Source: Nitrospiraceae bacterium (GTDB lineage Bacteria > Nitrospirota > Nitrospiria > Nitrospirales > Nitrospiraceae). Taken from it: a stretch of 5,252 nucleotides of DNA. The translations under genes and the position numbers were made by a program. The stretch is taken from positions 1-5,252 of the forward strand of contig SYGW01000132.1 of the NCBI GenBank assembly GCA_005800255.1, written 5' to 3'. Below the pieces are notes generated by a model. The model was not told the origin of the DNA and searched no databases. It saw only the letters and a list, made by a program, of their open reading frames with translations. Below are positions 1 to 5,252 of this stretch, piece after piece (position 1 is the stretch's first letter; each line of letters begins with the position of its first letter).

Positions 1-1233
1 CCGTTCCGCCACCATCACGATCCCGCCTGTGCCGTTGATGGTCCCGCCGGTCACAGGATCTCCAATAGTTTTCTCGACCGGAATCGATTCCCCCGTGATC
101 ATGGATTCATCCACGGACGTCGAACCTTCCTGGACCATCCCATCGACCGGCACTCGTTCTCCCGGCCTGACGCGCAGTCGATAGCCCACCTGGATCTGTT
201 CGAGCGGCACGTCTTCTTCCTGCCCGTCCGGTTTGATGAGCCTGGCGCTCTTTGGCGCAAGCCGGAGCAGGGCGCGAATCGCGGAACTCGTCTGGCTCCT
301 GGCCTTCAGCTCAAGCACCTGGCCGAGCAGGACCAGCACGGTGATAATGGCCGCCGCCTCGAAATAGACCGCAATCGACCCGTCATGCAGCCGGAAGGAA
401 GCGGGAAGCAGCCTCGGCGCCACCGTGGCCACCGTGCTGTAGCCATAGGCAGCGCCTGTTCCAATGGCAATGAGCGTGAACATGTTGGGAGCCCGGCTCA
501 CCACCGAGATCCAGCCTCGCTGAAAGAACGGCCAGCCGCCCCAGAGCACCACCGGCGTTGCCAATAGCCATTGCACCCAGTTCTTCGCGAAGCCAGTGAA
601 GGCCTGTGGCAGCGACAGGCCAGGAATCATCTCGGCCATGGCTAAAAGCATAACTGTGAGGGCAGGCCCGAGACAGATCCAGAACCGCCGGCTCATCTCT
701 TCAAGCTCGGGATTCCGCTCTTCTTCGAGCGAGACGGCTTTGGGCTCCAGCGCCATCCCGCAAATCCGGCAGGCCCCCGGTTTGGTCTCAAGCACTTCCG
801 AGTCCATGGGACAGATGTACTCGACCGCTCCACCGATCGGGACCGGCATCGCACGAGGCACGCGCTGCCCTGCAGGGGTCAGGTGATAGATCGGGTCTGC
901 CCGAAACTTGGCGAGGCAACTCGTGGCACAGAAGTAGTAGGTCCTCCCCTGACACTCAGAGGAGCCGGCAGCCGTGGACGGCTGTACCGTCATCCCGCAG
1001 ACGGGATCGATAGCTCCTGTCAGGGCCGGGGCCGGCTGCATCATCGGAAGGGGTTTTCTGGTGGTCGGCTTCGCCGCGCTGACCGGCCGTGGCTGTAACG
1101 CCAACTCTGGATCGGCCTTGAATCGTTCCAGGCAGGACAGGCCGCAAAAATAATAGCGTTGACCGTGATGGTCGTGATGTCCGGCGGCTCTGGCCGGATC
1201 GACCGTCATCCCGCAGATTGGATCAAGCGCCAT
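1..1233 (-). CDS. Copper-type P1B ATPase with two N-terminal YHS domains (N-terminal 411 residues, runs off the left edge)
   Basis: Heavy-metal translocating P-type ATPase of the inner membrane, expected to pump Cu(I) or a similar soft metal out of the cytoplasm using ATP. Seen in order: a YHS domain (residues 4-41, DPICGMTV, then YYFC with C30 and C34), a His cluster at 19-23, a second YHS domain (76-113, [16 protein letters not shown]), and a heavy-metal-binding domain (139-164, YICPMD...[10 protein letters not shown]). Hydrophobic helices follow at about 184-203, 220-235, 250-272 and 286-308. The actuator domain contains the TGES phosphatase loop at 380-383. The CPx metal site, the DKTGT phosphorylation motif and the ATP-binding domain lie beyond the window. 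No classical HMA domain (GMTCxxC) is present at the N-terminus. The start is well fixed: an in-frame TGA lies 27 bases upstream with no other start codon between, although no good Shine-Dalgarno is visible. It follows the DsbA-like gene by 73 bases and may be cotranscribed with it. Cu specificity is inferred from the family. Confidence 0.93.
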   Translation of the reverse strand, partial: MALDPICGMTVDPARAAGHHDHHGQRYYFCGLSCLERFKADPELALQPRPVSAAKPTTRKPLPMMQPAPALTGAIDPVCGMTVQPSTAAGSSECQGRTYYFCATSCLAKFRADPIYHLTPAGQRVPRAMPVPIGGAVEYICPMDSEVLETKPGACRICGMALEPKAVSLEEERNPELEEMSRRFWICLGPALTVMLLAMAEMIPGLSLPQAFTGFAKNWVQWLLATPVVLWGGWPFFQRGWISVVSRAPNMFTLIAIGTGAAYGYSTVATVAPRLLPASFRLHDGSIAVYFEAAAIITVLVLLGQVLELKARSQTSSAIRALLRLAPKSARLIKPDGQEEDVPLEQIQVGYRLRVRPGERVPVDGMVQEGSTSVDESMITGESIPVEKTIGDPVTGGTINGTGGIVMVAER

Positions 1234-1245
1234 AACAACACCGTA

Positions 1246-1273
1246 AAACGTGAGACATCAAACGTGAAACGTC
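1246..1273. repeat. Two tandem 14-bp repeats
   Basis: AAACGTGAGACATC is followed directly by AAACGTGAAACGTC, which matches at 12 of 14 positions. The pair fills much of the 73-base gap between the DsbA-like gene and the ATPase gene. It could be a regulatory element, a small dispersed intergenic repeat, or chance. Confidence 0.5.
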
Positions 1274-1306
1274 AGGAGTGACGAGCGAACAGGGCCGAGA
1301 CACTGT

Positions 1307-1954
1307 TCACTTTTTTTTATCTGCATCCAGAATGCTCTGGATGATCAACCTGATATTCTCCGGATCGATCGTCTCCGTCTTAATATTTCCATCGAGGAGC
1401 ACGGTCGGGGTCTGCTGCACCTTGATGCGCTCGCCCCACTTGCGTCCGTCCTCGAATAACTTAGCCGGCTTCCCGCTGGCCATTCCCTCTTCAAAGGCTT
1501 TCGGATCGAGCCCGACTTCCTTAATCAAGACTTCCCGCAACGAGCGATCCAGCACACCGGTGATCTTGTCTTTATGAATGGTGCGAAAGAGGACCGCTTT
1601 CATTTCCTTCCCCTTGCCCATCATCTTCGCCTGCTCATACATGTCGAACGGGGTCGGCAACTTCCCATGAATCACCGGGAACCCCACCATCGTCGACTCA
1701 AGCTTGTCCCCAAACTCTTTCTCCAGCAGGGCCAGACCTTCCCCGTCGAACCGGTGACAATGGGGGCAGTAGAAGTCGGCGAACTCGATCAACTTCACCT
1801 TGCCAGGCGTATGGGTAGACACTTCGCCCTGCAGGATTTCGAACTTACCCTTCAACTCAGGGGATGCGGCTGCCGCAACTGTGCCCCACATAACCACGAC
1901 ACATACCATCGCCCATACTGCCGAGGCCCATTGCGCACCTTGTCTGTTCACCAT
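1307..1954 (-). CDS. DsbA-like exported thiol:disulfide oxidoreductase
   Basis: A 215-residue periplasmic thioredoxin-fold protein of the DsbA family, expected to oxidise or isomerise cysteines of exported proteins. A signal peptide covers about residues 1-30 (hydrophobic AVWAMVCVVVMW, cleavage near AAAA-S). The active site CPHC is at 63-66, identical to the classical DsbA motif, preceded by the strand KVKLIEFADFY. The cis-proline is P183 in the QTPTVLLDG strand, and the helical insertion lies between about 85 and 170. The only other cysteine, C18, is in the signal peptide. Length fits the family. The reading frame is open further upstream to 2065, but ATG 1954 has a strong AAAGGAG six bases away and directly begins the signal peptide. 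The protein ends in DADKKK. It lies after the terminator of the TPR gene and before the metal ATPase, so a role in metal stress or in maturing envelope metalloproteins is plausible but inferred. A DsbG- or ScsC-like role cannot be excluded. Confidence 0.93.
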   Translation of the reverse strand: MVNRQGAQWASAVWAMVCVVVMWGTVAAAASPELKGKFEILQGEVSTHTPGKVKLIEFADFYCPHCHRFDGEGLALLEKEFGDKLESTMVGFPVIHGKLPTPFDMYEQAKMMGKGKEMKAVLFRTIHKDKITGVLDRSLREVLIKEVGLDPKAFEEGMASGKPAKLFEDGRKWGERIKVQQTPTVLLDGNIKTETIDPENIRLIIQSILDADKKK

Positions 1955-1960
1955 ACGCGA

Positions 1961-1967
1961 CTCCTTT
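1961..1967 (-). promoter_or_regulatory. Ribosome binding site of the DsbA-like gene
   Basis: AAAGGAG on the minus strand lies six bases before ATG 1954. It selects this start over the upstream in-frame ATGs at 2065 and 1990, which would put extra residues before the signal peptide. Confidence 0.8.
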
Positions 1968-2041
1968 CCTGAATCAACATGCTCATTCATGATAGCCAAT
2001 GTGCCGAGAAAATACTCTCTGCTGTATCGATGTACGCCCGC

Positions 2042-2083
2042 CAGAAATAACAACGCCTCGGGCACCGACCAGGCTCCGAGGCG
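2042..2083 (-). terminator. Rho-independent terminator after the TPR gene
   Basis: A perfect 8-bp stem CGCCTCGG/CCGAGGCG (2054-2061 with 2076-2083) with a 14-base loop. On the minus strand it is followed by the T-rich tail TTGTTATTTCTG. It sits 57 bases beyond the TPR stop codon, separating that transcript from the DsbA-like gene. The promoter of the latter must then lie in about 1975-2050; I see only a weak TATCAT -10 candidate there, without a convincing -35. Confidence 0.75.
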
Positions 2084-2139
2084 ATCACGCTGTCGTCCAT
2101 GATCACTGCGACCATCAGCCCGTCACAACATCGAACGGA

Positions 2140-3204
2140 TCATCGACTCCCCAACCCGATGATGCGTTCCACGCGATCGTCGCGCCCGCCGAGGTTCCGG
2201 TACTTATGATATTGCGCCAGCGCTTTCGCCAAGTCTTTCCGATGCAACTCATAGAAGACCCCCAAGTTGTAATGGGCCTCCGCATAGTCCGGCTTCAACT
2301 CGACGGCTCGCTCGTAGGACTGTTCCGCCTCTTCAAGTCTGTTCAGCCCGGTATAGATCACGCCTAAGTTCATGTGGACTTCGGCATACTCGGGACGATA
2401 CCGCAAGACCTCCAGAAATTCCCGCTCCGCATCGGCCGGCTTGCCTTGGCTCCGCAGGATGAATCCCAGATTATAGTGGGCATCGACCAGATCCGGCTTG
2501 GCCACGACGGCTTGTTTATAGGCATAGGCTGCTTCCAGCAAATCGTTCCCCCGCTCCGCTAATCGCCCAACGTGATACCAGGCATCGGCATGTTTGGGAT
2601 TCGCCTTCGTCAGCCGCCCCAGCAAGTCGTGAGCCGCCTTGTTCTCCCCCTGGCCCTCATACAACATCGCCAGCCCGAAGAGCACGTCGGGATGGGCGGG
2701 ACGAAACGCCAGCAGACTCTGATAGGTTTTTACCGCGGCCGCCACATCACGACGGCCCTCATAGAGCTTCGCCAAATCCACATAGGAGTCGTCATGCCTG
2801 GGGTCTACCTCGATGGCCCGCTTTAGCGTCTGCTCCGCCTCCGCAGACTTCCCCTGCGCCAAATACACTTCCGCCAGATCGTTCAACGCTTCGGGATAGG
2901 CGGGCCTCAGCTTGAGCGCATACAACAACGCGTCGGTGGCCTCGTGCGGTTTTTTCTTACCGTGAAAATACACCCGCCCGAGGAGGTGGTAGGCCTCGGC
3001 AGAGGAGGGATTGAGCTCCGTGGCCTTATTCAACAGGGCAATCGCGCCATCGGCATCGCCGGACTTGAATAGCTCAGCGGCCCGTTCGACCGGACGTTTA
3101 CTGGAACCGCTAGGAGGAGAAGCGTGAACCGGACCGACGATGGGATAACCCCAAACACATATTCCAAAAACGATGAGGAGGCGGTATCGTGCAAAAGAAA
3201 TCAA
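2140..3204 (-). CDS. Exported tetratricopeptide repeat (TPR) protein
   Basis: A 354-residue protein built of about nine TPR units after a signal peptide. Residues 1-28 contain a hydrophobic core (RLLIVFGICVWGYPIVG) and a likely cleavage site after VHA; the one cysteine there does not form a proper lipobox. The 34-residue repeats run from about 38 to 340, each with the usual pattern (for example DAHYNLGFILRSQGKPADAE, A/Y/L/G positions, Pro at repeat ends). The last part ends in YHKYRNLGG and a short basic tail. TPR arrays bind partner proteins; the partner here is unknown. The start is chosen at TTG 3204, which has AGGAG seven bases upstream and opens directly into the signal peptide. An ATG at 3414 in the same frame would add 70 Arg-rich residues overlapping the preceding gene and would bury the signal peptide. 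The gene follows the second small exported protein by 31 bases and is closed by a terminator, so it is probably the last gene of that operon. Confidence 0.88.
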   Translation of the reverse strand: MISFARYRLLIVFGICVWGYPIVGPVHASPPSGSSKRPVERAAELFKSGDADGAIALLNKATELNPSSAEAYHLLGRVYFHGKKKPHEATDALLYALKLRPAYPEALNDLAEVYLAQGKSAEAEQTLKRAIEVDPRHDDSYVDLAKLYEGRRDVAAAVKTYQSLLAFRPAHPDVLFGLAMLYEGQGENKAAHDLLGRLTKANPKHADAWYHVGRLAERGNDLLEAAYAYKQAVVAKPDLVDAHYNLGFILRSQGKPADAEREFLEVLRYRPEYAEVHMNLGVIYTGLNRLEEAEQSYERAVELKPDYAEAHYNLGVFYELHRKDLAKALAQYHKYRNLGGRDDRVERIIGLGSR

Positions 3205-3211
3205 CGTCGCG

Positions 3212-3216
3212 CTCCT
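3212..3216 (-). promoter_or_regulatory. Ribosome binding site deciding a TTG start for the TPR gene
   Basis: AGGAG on the minus strand lies seven bases before TTG 3204. The resulting N-terminus is a normal signal peptide, which supports TTG over the distant ATG at 3414. Confidence 0.65.
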
Positions 3217-3235
3217 GGCAAATCGGGCAGACCAT

Positions 3236-3754
3236 TCAACTATACGGTGGACCACCCGCGAAATCAACGAGCGGAACGCGGAACGGGCTGGCGCTAGGCT
3301 TTCCCGCCCTGCTGGAAATACTTCGCCACGCCGAACGTATAGCTCGTCCGACAAGAACGAAGAAAACCGGCGGAAACGCACGAGAACGCGTTTCCGAGCT
3401 CTCCGCGTTGTCACTTCTATGCGCGACAGCCTGCCGCCTATCTATTGACGCCTGCTCACGGATGCTACAAGTCTCACGATGGGACGAGCTGTCGTGATCT
3501 CTGAGGTCGGTGGAAATCTTGATCGCGAATCCGTCGAGTCTCCAAGCGAGAATGATCGTGATCACATGCGAAGGACCTCCAGGCTGACCTGTCGGAAGCC
3601 GAGCCCACGAACAGAGCGAGGTCGCATGAGTCGCCGCGTTGTGATGGGCATGCTGCGCCGCATGGGCGGCCAGCTGCGGATACACCGCAGCGCTCAGCAG
3701 GACGAGCCATGCTGCCAATACCCCGACGGCCAGTCGTTGAGTCACAGTCTTCAT
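3236..3754 (-). CDS. Small His-rich exported protein, copy 1; C-terminal part probably degenerate
   Basis: The open frame encodes 172 residues of unknown function. Residues 1-31 are a clear signal peptide (K2, R7, hydrophobic core, A-H-A end). Residues 31-50 are a His cluster (H31, H35, H37, H38, H43) ending in LCSW (C48). This block matches the other small protein of the window (4742-4443) residue for residue at the same numbering, so the two are paralogues. After W50 the similarity stops: copy 1 lacks the MCAAGQ sequence and the Cys-rich tail of its relative and continues as an Arg/Ser-rich stretch that does not look like a conserved protein. A shifted frame just after CSW reads FRQVSLEVL, resembling VFVPLEVI of the other copy, then stops, which suggests a deletion with frameshift. 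It starts six bases after the TlpA-like stop codon without a good Shine-Dalgarno, so translational coupling is likely. The N-terminal half is convincing; the downstream end of the coding region is not. Confidence 0.5.
   Translation of the reverse strand: MKTVTQRLAVGVLAAWLVLLSAAVYPQLAAHAAQHAHHNAATHATSLCSWARLPTGQPGGPSHVITIILAWRLDGFAIKISTDLRDHDSSSHRETCSIREQASIDRRQAVAHRSDNAESSETRSRAFPPVFFVLVGRAIRSAWRSISSRAGKPSASPFRVPLVDFAGGPPYS
3294..3344 (-). pseudogene. Possible C-terminal relic of an outer-membrane beta-barrel protein
   Basis: One minus-strand frame reads SYTFGVAKYFQQGGKA and then TAG. Alternating aromatic/hydrophobic residues with a phenylalanine near the end (YTFGVAKYF) resemble the last strand of outer-membrane barrel proteins. 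The frame upstream of it is interrupted by stops near 3419 and 3413 and does not look like a barrel protein, so only a scrap would remain. It overlaps the dubious C-terminal part of the preceding small-protein ORF. The peptide is short, and chance resemblance is possible. Confidence 0.25.
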
Positions 3755-3760
3755 CAGTAG

Positions 3761-4321
3761 TTACCGGAGCGACGCGGCTTTCACCGGCTCCTGCTTCTGG
3801 ATTCGCGCGACGACGTCGCAGATCATCTGTTCGGTCAGCAATCCGCCCTTGATATATTCCTGCACCCGGCCCTGCTGATCGATAAACACACTGACGGGCA
3901 AGCCGAACACCCCGAACTGGTTGGCGACTTTATTGTCGCGATCCATGAGGACCGGAAACGTATGGCCATTCTGCTTGACGTGCTCGCACACTTTCGCCTC
4001 ATCTTCCAGCTCATTGATCGCAAGCACCACGAACCCTTTGTCGCGAAGCTTGTCGAGGCTGGCTTGCATGGCCGGCATTTCAGTCGTGCAGGGCTTGCAC
4101 CAGCTGGCCCAGAAGTTCAACAACACGATCTTGCCGCGATACTGACTGAGGCGCTGGACGCTGCCCTCCAAATCGGTCAGGCGAAAATCTTCCGCCTGCA
4201 CTCCGACCGCCGGGACCCGCGATCCCATGCCCCAGGCCGCCCCACTCGCAAGCGCGACCACCGCCACTGCGAGAACGAGGCTCTGCAGGATATGGCTTCG
4301 ACTGCTGAGGAAAACATTCAT
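3761..4321 (-). CDS. TlpA-like exported thioredoxin-fold thiol:disulfide oxidoreductase
   Basis: A 186-residue protein of the TlpA/ResA/DsbE (AhpC-TSA/Redoxin) group, which usually reduces disulfides of envelope proteins, for example during cytochrome c or copper-site maturation. Residues 1-31 form a signal peptide or signal anchor (hydrophobic LQSLVLAVAVVALASGAAW). The redox domain starts at about 38 (PAVGVQAEDFRLTDLEG). The active site WCKPC is at 74-78 (C75, C78) after the strand KIVLLNFWAS, and the cis-proline is P142 in FGLPVSVFID, followed by the usual GRV turn. Two further cysteines, C112 and C168, are outside the active site. The frame is open up to 4522, but ATG 4321 has AGAGGGG six bases upstream and gives the proper signal sequence. 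It lies between the two paralogous small His-rich exported proteins, with a 121-base gap to the first and 6 bases to the second, suggesting that these small proteins are its partners or substrates. That link is inference. Confidence 0.93.
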   Translation of the reverse strand: MNVFLSSRSHILQSLVLAVAVVALASGAAWGMGSRVPAVGVQAEDFRLTDLEGSVQRLSQYRGKIVLLNFWASWCKPCTTEMPAMQASLDKLRDKGFVVLAINELEDEAKVCEHVKQNGHTFPVLMDRDNKVANQFGVFGLPVSVFIDQQGRVQEYIKGGLLTEQMICDVVARIQKQEPVKAASLR

Positions 4322-4327
4322 AATCAG

Positions 4328-4334
4328 CCCCTCT
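4328..4334 (-). promoter_or_regulatory. Ribosome binding site of the TlpA-like gene
   Basis: AGAGGGG on the minus strand lies six bases before ATG 4321. It fixes the start and excludes the 67-residue upstream extension to 4522, which would overlap the end of the preceding gene. Confidence 0.7.
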
Positions 4335-4442
4335 GTCAAACGATACAAAAACCCCAGACGTTCAACTCTCCCGTATAGCCTGTACCGGCTGTGCCATTTT
4401 CTTATGGCAAGGCGCACAGACGGAAGTCGAATCGGTTTGAAG

Positions 4443-4742
4443 TTAGCAAACCGGAGGCCCGCAGGTGGCGAGAGGGCAGGAGAAGACTGTCGGAGCCTGA
4501 TCGGCGGATGTGAGCTCGACAAATTCGTGGGGAATCACTTCCAGCGGAACAAAAACGGCAGCCGCTTCACCAGCTTGTCCGGCTGCGCACATCCAGGAGC
4601 AGAGCACGGTGCCATGCGTCGCAGCCTGATGATGGGCATGGTGCCCGGCATGTTCGACCGACTGAGCCTGCGCCAATCCGCCGACGGACAGGACGCAGAA
4701 CACCAGGAGGATCAAGACAAATTTGAGAGCGGTGTGGTTCAT
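4443..4742 (-). CDS. Small His/Cys-rich exported protein, copy 2 (intact)
   Basis: A 99-residue protein of unknown function that I cannot assign to a named family. Residues 1-27 are a signal peptide (K7, hydrophobic FVLILLVFCVLSVGG, cleavage near AQA). Mature part: a His cluster (H31, H34, H35, H37, H38, H43), then the motif LCSWMCAAGQ at 47-56 (C48, M51, C52), a middle segment with LEVIPHEFVEL, and a C-terminal Cys-rich tail with C89, C94 and the final residue C99. The His, Met and Cys content suggests binding of a soft metal such as copper, or a substrate for the neighbouring TlpA-like protein; both are inference. ATG 4742 is the only start codon close to the signal peptide, since nearby in-frame codons are not starts. 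No Shine-Dalgarno is visible. It is the first gene of the minus-strand cluster, about 90 bases downstream of a TATAAT box, and is followed by the TlpA-like gene. Confidence 0.8.
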   Translation of the reverse strand: MNHTALKFVLILLVFCVLSVGGLAQAQSVEHAGHHAHHQAATHGTVLCSWMCAAGQAGEAAAVFVPLEVIPHEFVELTSADQAPTVFSCPLATCGPPVC

Positions 4743-4830
4743 GAGTATTCGACTGACTATGATTCGACCGAATGCTAATGGACTGCCCCTGACCTGCCAA
4801 GCCAAAGACCCGACGCAGAGCCCGGCGCTT

Positions 4831-4836
4831 ATTATA
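4831..4836 (-). promoter_or_regulatory. Candidate -10 box for the minus-strand cluster
   Basis: A perfect TATAAT on the minus strand, about 90 bases before the start of the first small exported protein. No consensus -35 is found 16-18 bases upstream, so activation by a regulator or a weak promoter is possible. Confidence 0.4.
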
Positions 4837-4859
4837 GGATTCACGGAAAAAATCCTGTA
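4833..4859. repeat. Inverted repeat between divergent promoters
   Basis: TATAGGATT (4833-4841) and AATCCTGTA (4851-4859) form an inverted repeat with a 9-base spacer and one mismatch. It touches the candidate -10 boxes of both directions. A further direct copy, AGGATTCA at 4867-4874, repeats 4836-4843 at a distance of 31 bases, about three helical turns. It could be a regulator-binding site. Confidence 0.4.
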
Positions 4860-4863
4860 TACT
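4858..4863 (+). promoter_or_regulatory. Candidate -10 box for secA
   Basis: TATACT on the plus strand, about 50 bases before the secA start. No clear -35 sequence is present at the usual distance; that position falls on the inverted repeat. Confidence 0.35.
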
Positions 4864-4912
4864 GCGAGGATTCATTTCTAGAGCACCGGCGGCCGTTCCA
4901 AACGAGAACACT

Positions 4913-5252
4913 ATGGTTACGCAATTACTCAATCTAATCTTCGGCAGCAAAAACGACCGTGAAATTAATGCTATCCGCCCGATTGTGGAGCGAATCAATG
5001 GCCTGGAATCCAGCCTGACTCCCCTCTCCGATCAGGCCCTCGCGAACAAGACCCAGGAGTTCAAGCAACGGCTTGCAGCCGGCGAAACGCTGGACGATAT
5101 CCTCCCGGAGGCCTTCGCGGTCTGCCGTGAGATGTCCCGCCGCAAGCTGAACATGCGCCATTTCGACGTACAGCTGATCGGCGGCATCATCCTGCACCGG
5201 GGCCGTATCTCCGAAATGAAGACCGGCGAAGGGAAAACCCTGGTGGCCACGC
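4913..5252 (+). CDS. secA: SecA, preprotein translocase ATPase (N-terminal 113 residues, runs off the right edge)
   Basis: The motor ATPase that drives unfolded preproteins through the SecYEG channel in the inner membrane. The window shows the typical amphipathic N-terminus ([20 protein letters not shown]), the conserved [10 protein letters not shown] at 64-73, the [11 protein letters not shown] block at 81-91 and the Walker A sequence MKTGEGKT at 102-109, the same numbering as in the Escherichia coli protein. The remaining nucleotide-binding, preprotein cross-linking and C-terminal domains are outside the window. ATG 4913 gives an N-terminus of normal length; its Shine-Dalgarno is weak (GAGA about 7 bases upstream). 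It is transcribed away from the minus-strand cluster from a shared 170-bp intergenic region. As an essential housekeeping gene, it is likely a neighbour of, not a part of, the metal/thiol cluster. Confidence 0.97.
   Translation, partial: MVTQLLNLIFGSKNDREINAIRPIVERINGLESSLTPLSDQALANKTQEFKQRLAAGETLDDILPEAFAVCREMSRRKLNMRHFDVQLIGGIILHRGRISEMKTGEGKTLVAT

Noticed and set aside
1287..1318. Terminator-like hairpin GAACAG/CTGTTC followed by eight T on the plus strand
   Set aside because: It points along the plus strand, where no gene precedes it, and the T run is simply the Lys codons at the end of the DsbA-like gene. In the direction of transcription no T tract follows the stem.
1307..1320. Run of eight A on the coding strand just before the stop of the DsbA-like gene, a possible slippage site
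   Set aside because: A slip would only add about a dozen residues without recognisable features; no evidence for programmed use.
1574..2367. Plus-strand open frames opposite the DsbA-like and TPR genes
   Set aside because: They mirror the codon bias of the minus-strand genes, and their products are Arg/His/Pro-rich without domains.
2200..3100. Repeated DNA pattern within the TPR gene
   Set aside because: It reflects the degenerate 34-residue protein repeat; no DNA-level tandem repeat or CRISPR-like spacing is present.
3962..4378. Plus-strand open frame of 138 codons opposite the TlpA-like gene
   Set aside because: Antisense shadow of a clearly real thioredoxin-fold gene; its protein has no recognisable motif and no ribosome binding site was evident.
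4390..4418. Small hairpin GCCAT/ATGGC in the gap before the TlpA-like gene
   Set aside because: Only five base pairs, no following T tract on the minus strand, so no support for a terminator or riboswitch.

Overview
The window appears to come from a Gram-negative-type bacterium with moderately high G+C. Five of its six genes lie on the minus strand, and four of those encode exported proteins with cleavable signal peptides. The style of the proteins (tandem YHS-domain copper ATPase, DsbA- and TlpA-like thioredoxin folds, a TPR protein, small His/Cys-rich exported proteins) made me think of Nitrospirota (Nitrospira-like) bacteria. That is an impression from recall, not a demonstrated placement.

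Layout, read in the direction of minus-strand transcription (right to left). A 99-residue His/Cys-rich exported protein (4742-4443) is followed by a TlpA-like membrane or periplasmic thioredoxin (4321-3761). Six bases later comes a second small exported protein (3754-3236) that is a paralogue of the first over its N-terminal 50 residues but has an unrelated, probably broken C-terminal part. Next is a 354-residue exported TPR protein starting at TTG 3204, closed by a rho-independent terminator near 2083-2042. After that a separate unit begins: a DsbA-like exported thiol oxidoreductase (1954-1307) and the N-terminal 411 residues of a copper-type P1B ATPase (1233 to the left edge). On the plus strand, the last 340 bases hold the start of secA. 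Its promoter lies back to back with that of the minus-strand cluster inside a compact 170-bp divergent intergenic region.

How the parts may work together: a metal-pumping ATPase with Cys/His-rich N-terminal domains, two thioredoxin-fold proteins and two small exported proteins with His clusters and a Cys-Ser-Trp motif all point to metal (most likely copper) and thiol homeostasis in the cell envelope. The combination recalls Scs (suppressor of copper sensitivity) loci, which pair TlpA-like and DsbA-like proteins. The functional link is inference. secA is the general secretion motor and is probably only a neighbour.

The stretch from about 3205 to 3600 looks like a rearrangement scar. The second small protein loses its family sequence after the CSW motif, and one reading frame ends in a short peptide that resembles the C-terminal strand of an outer-membrane beta-barrel protein.
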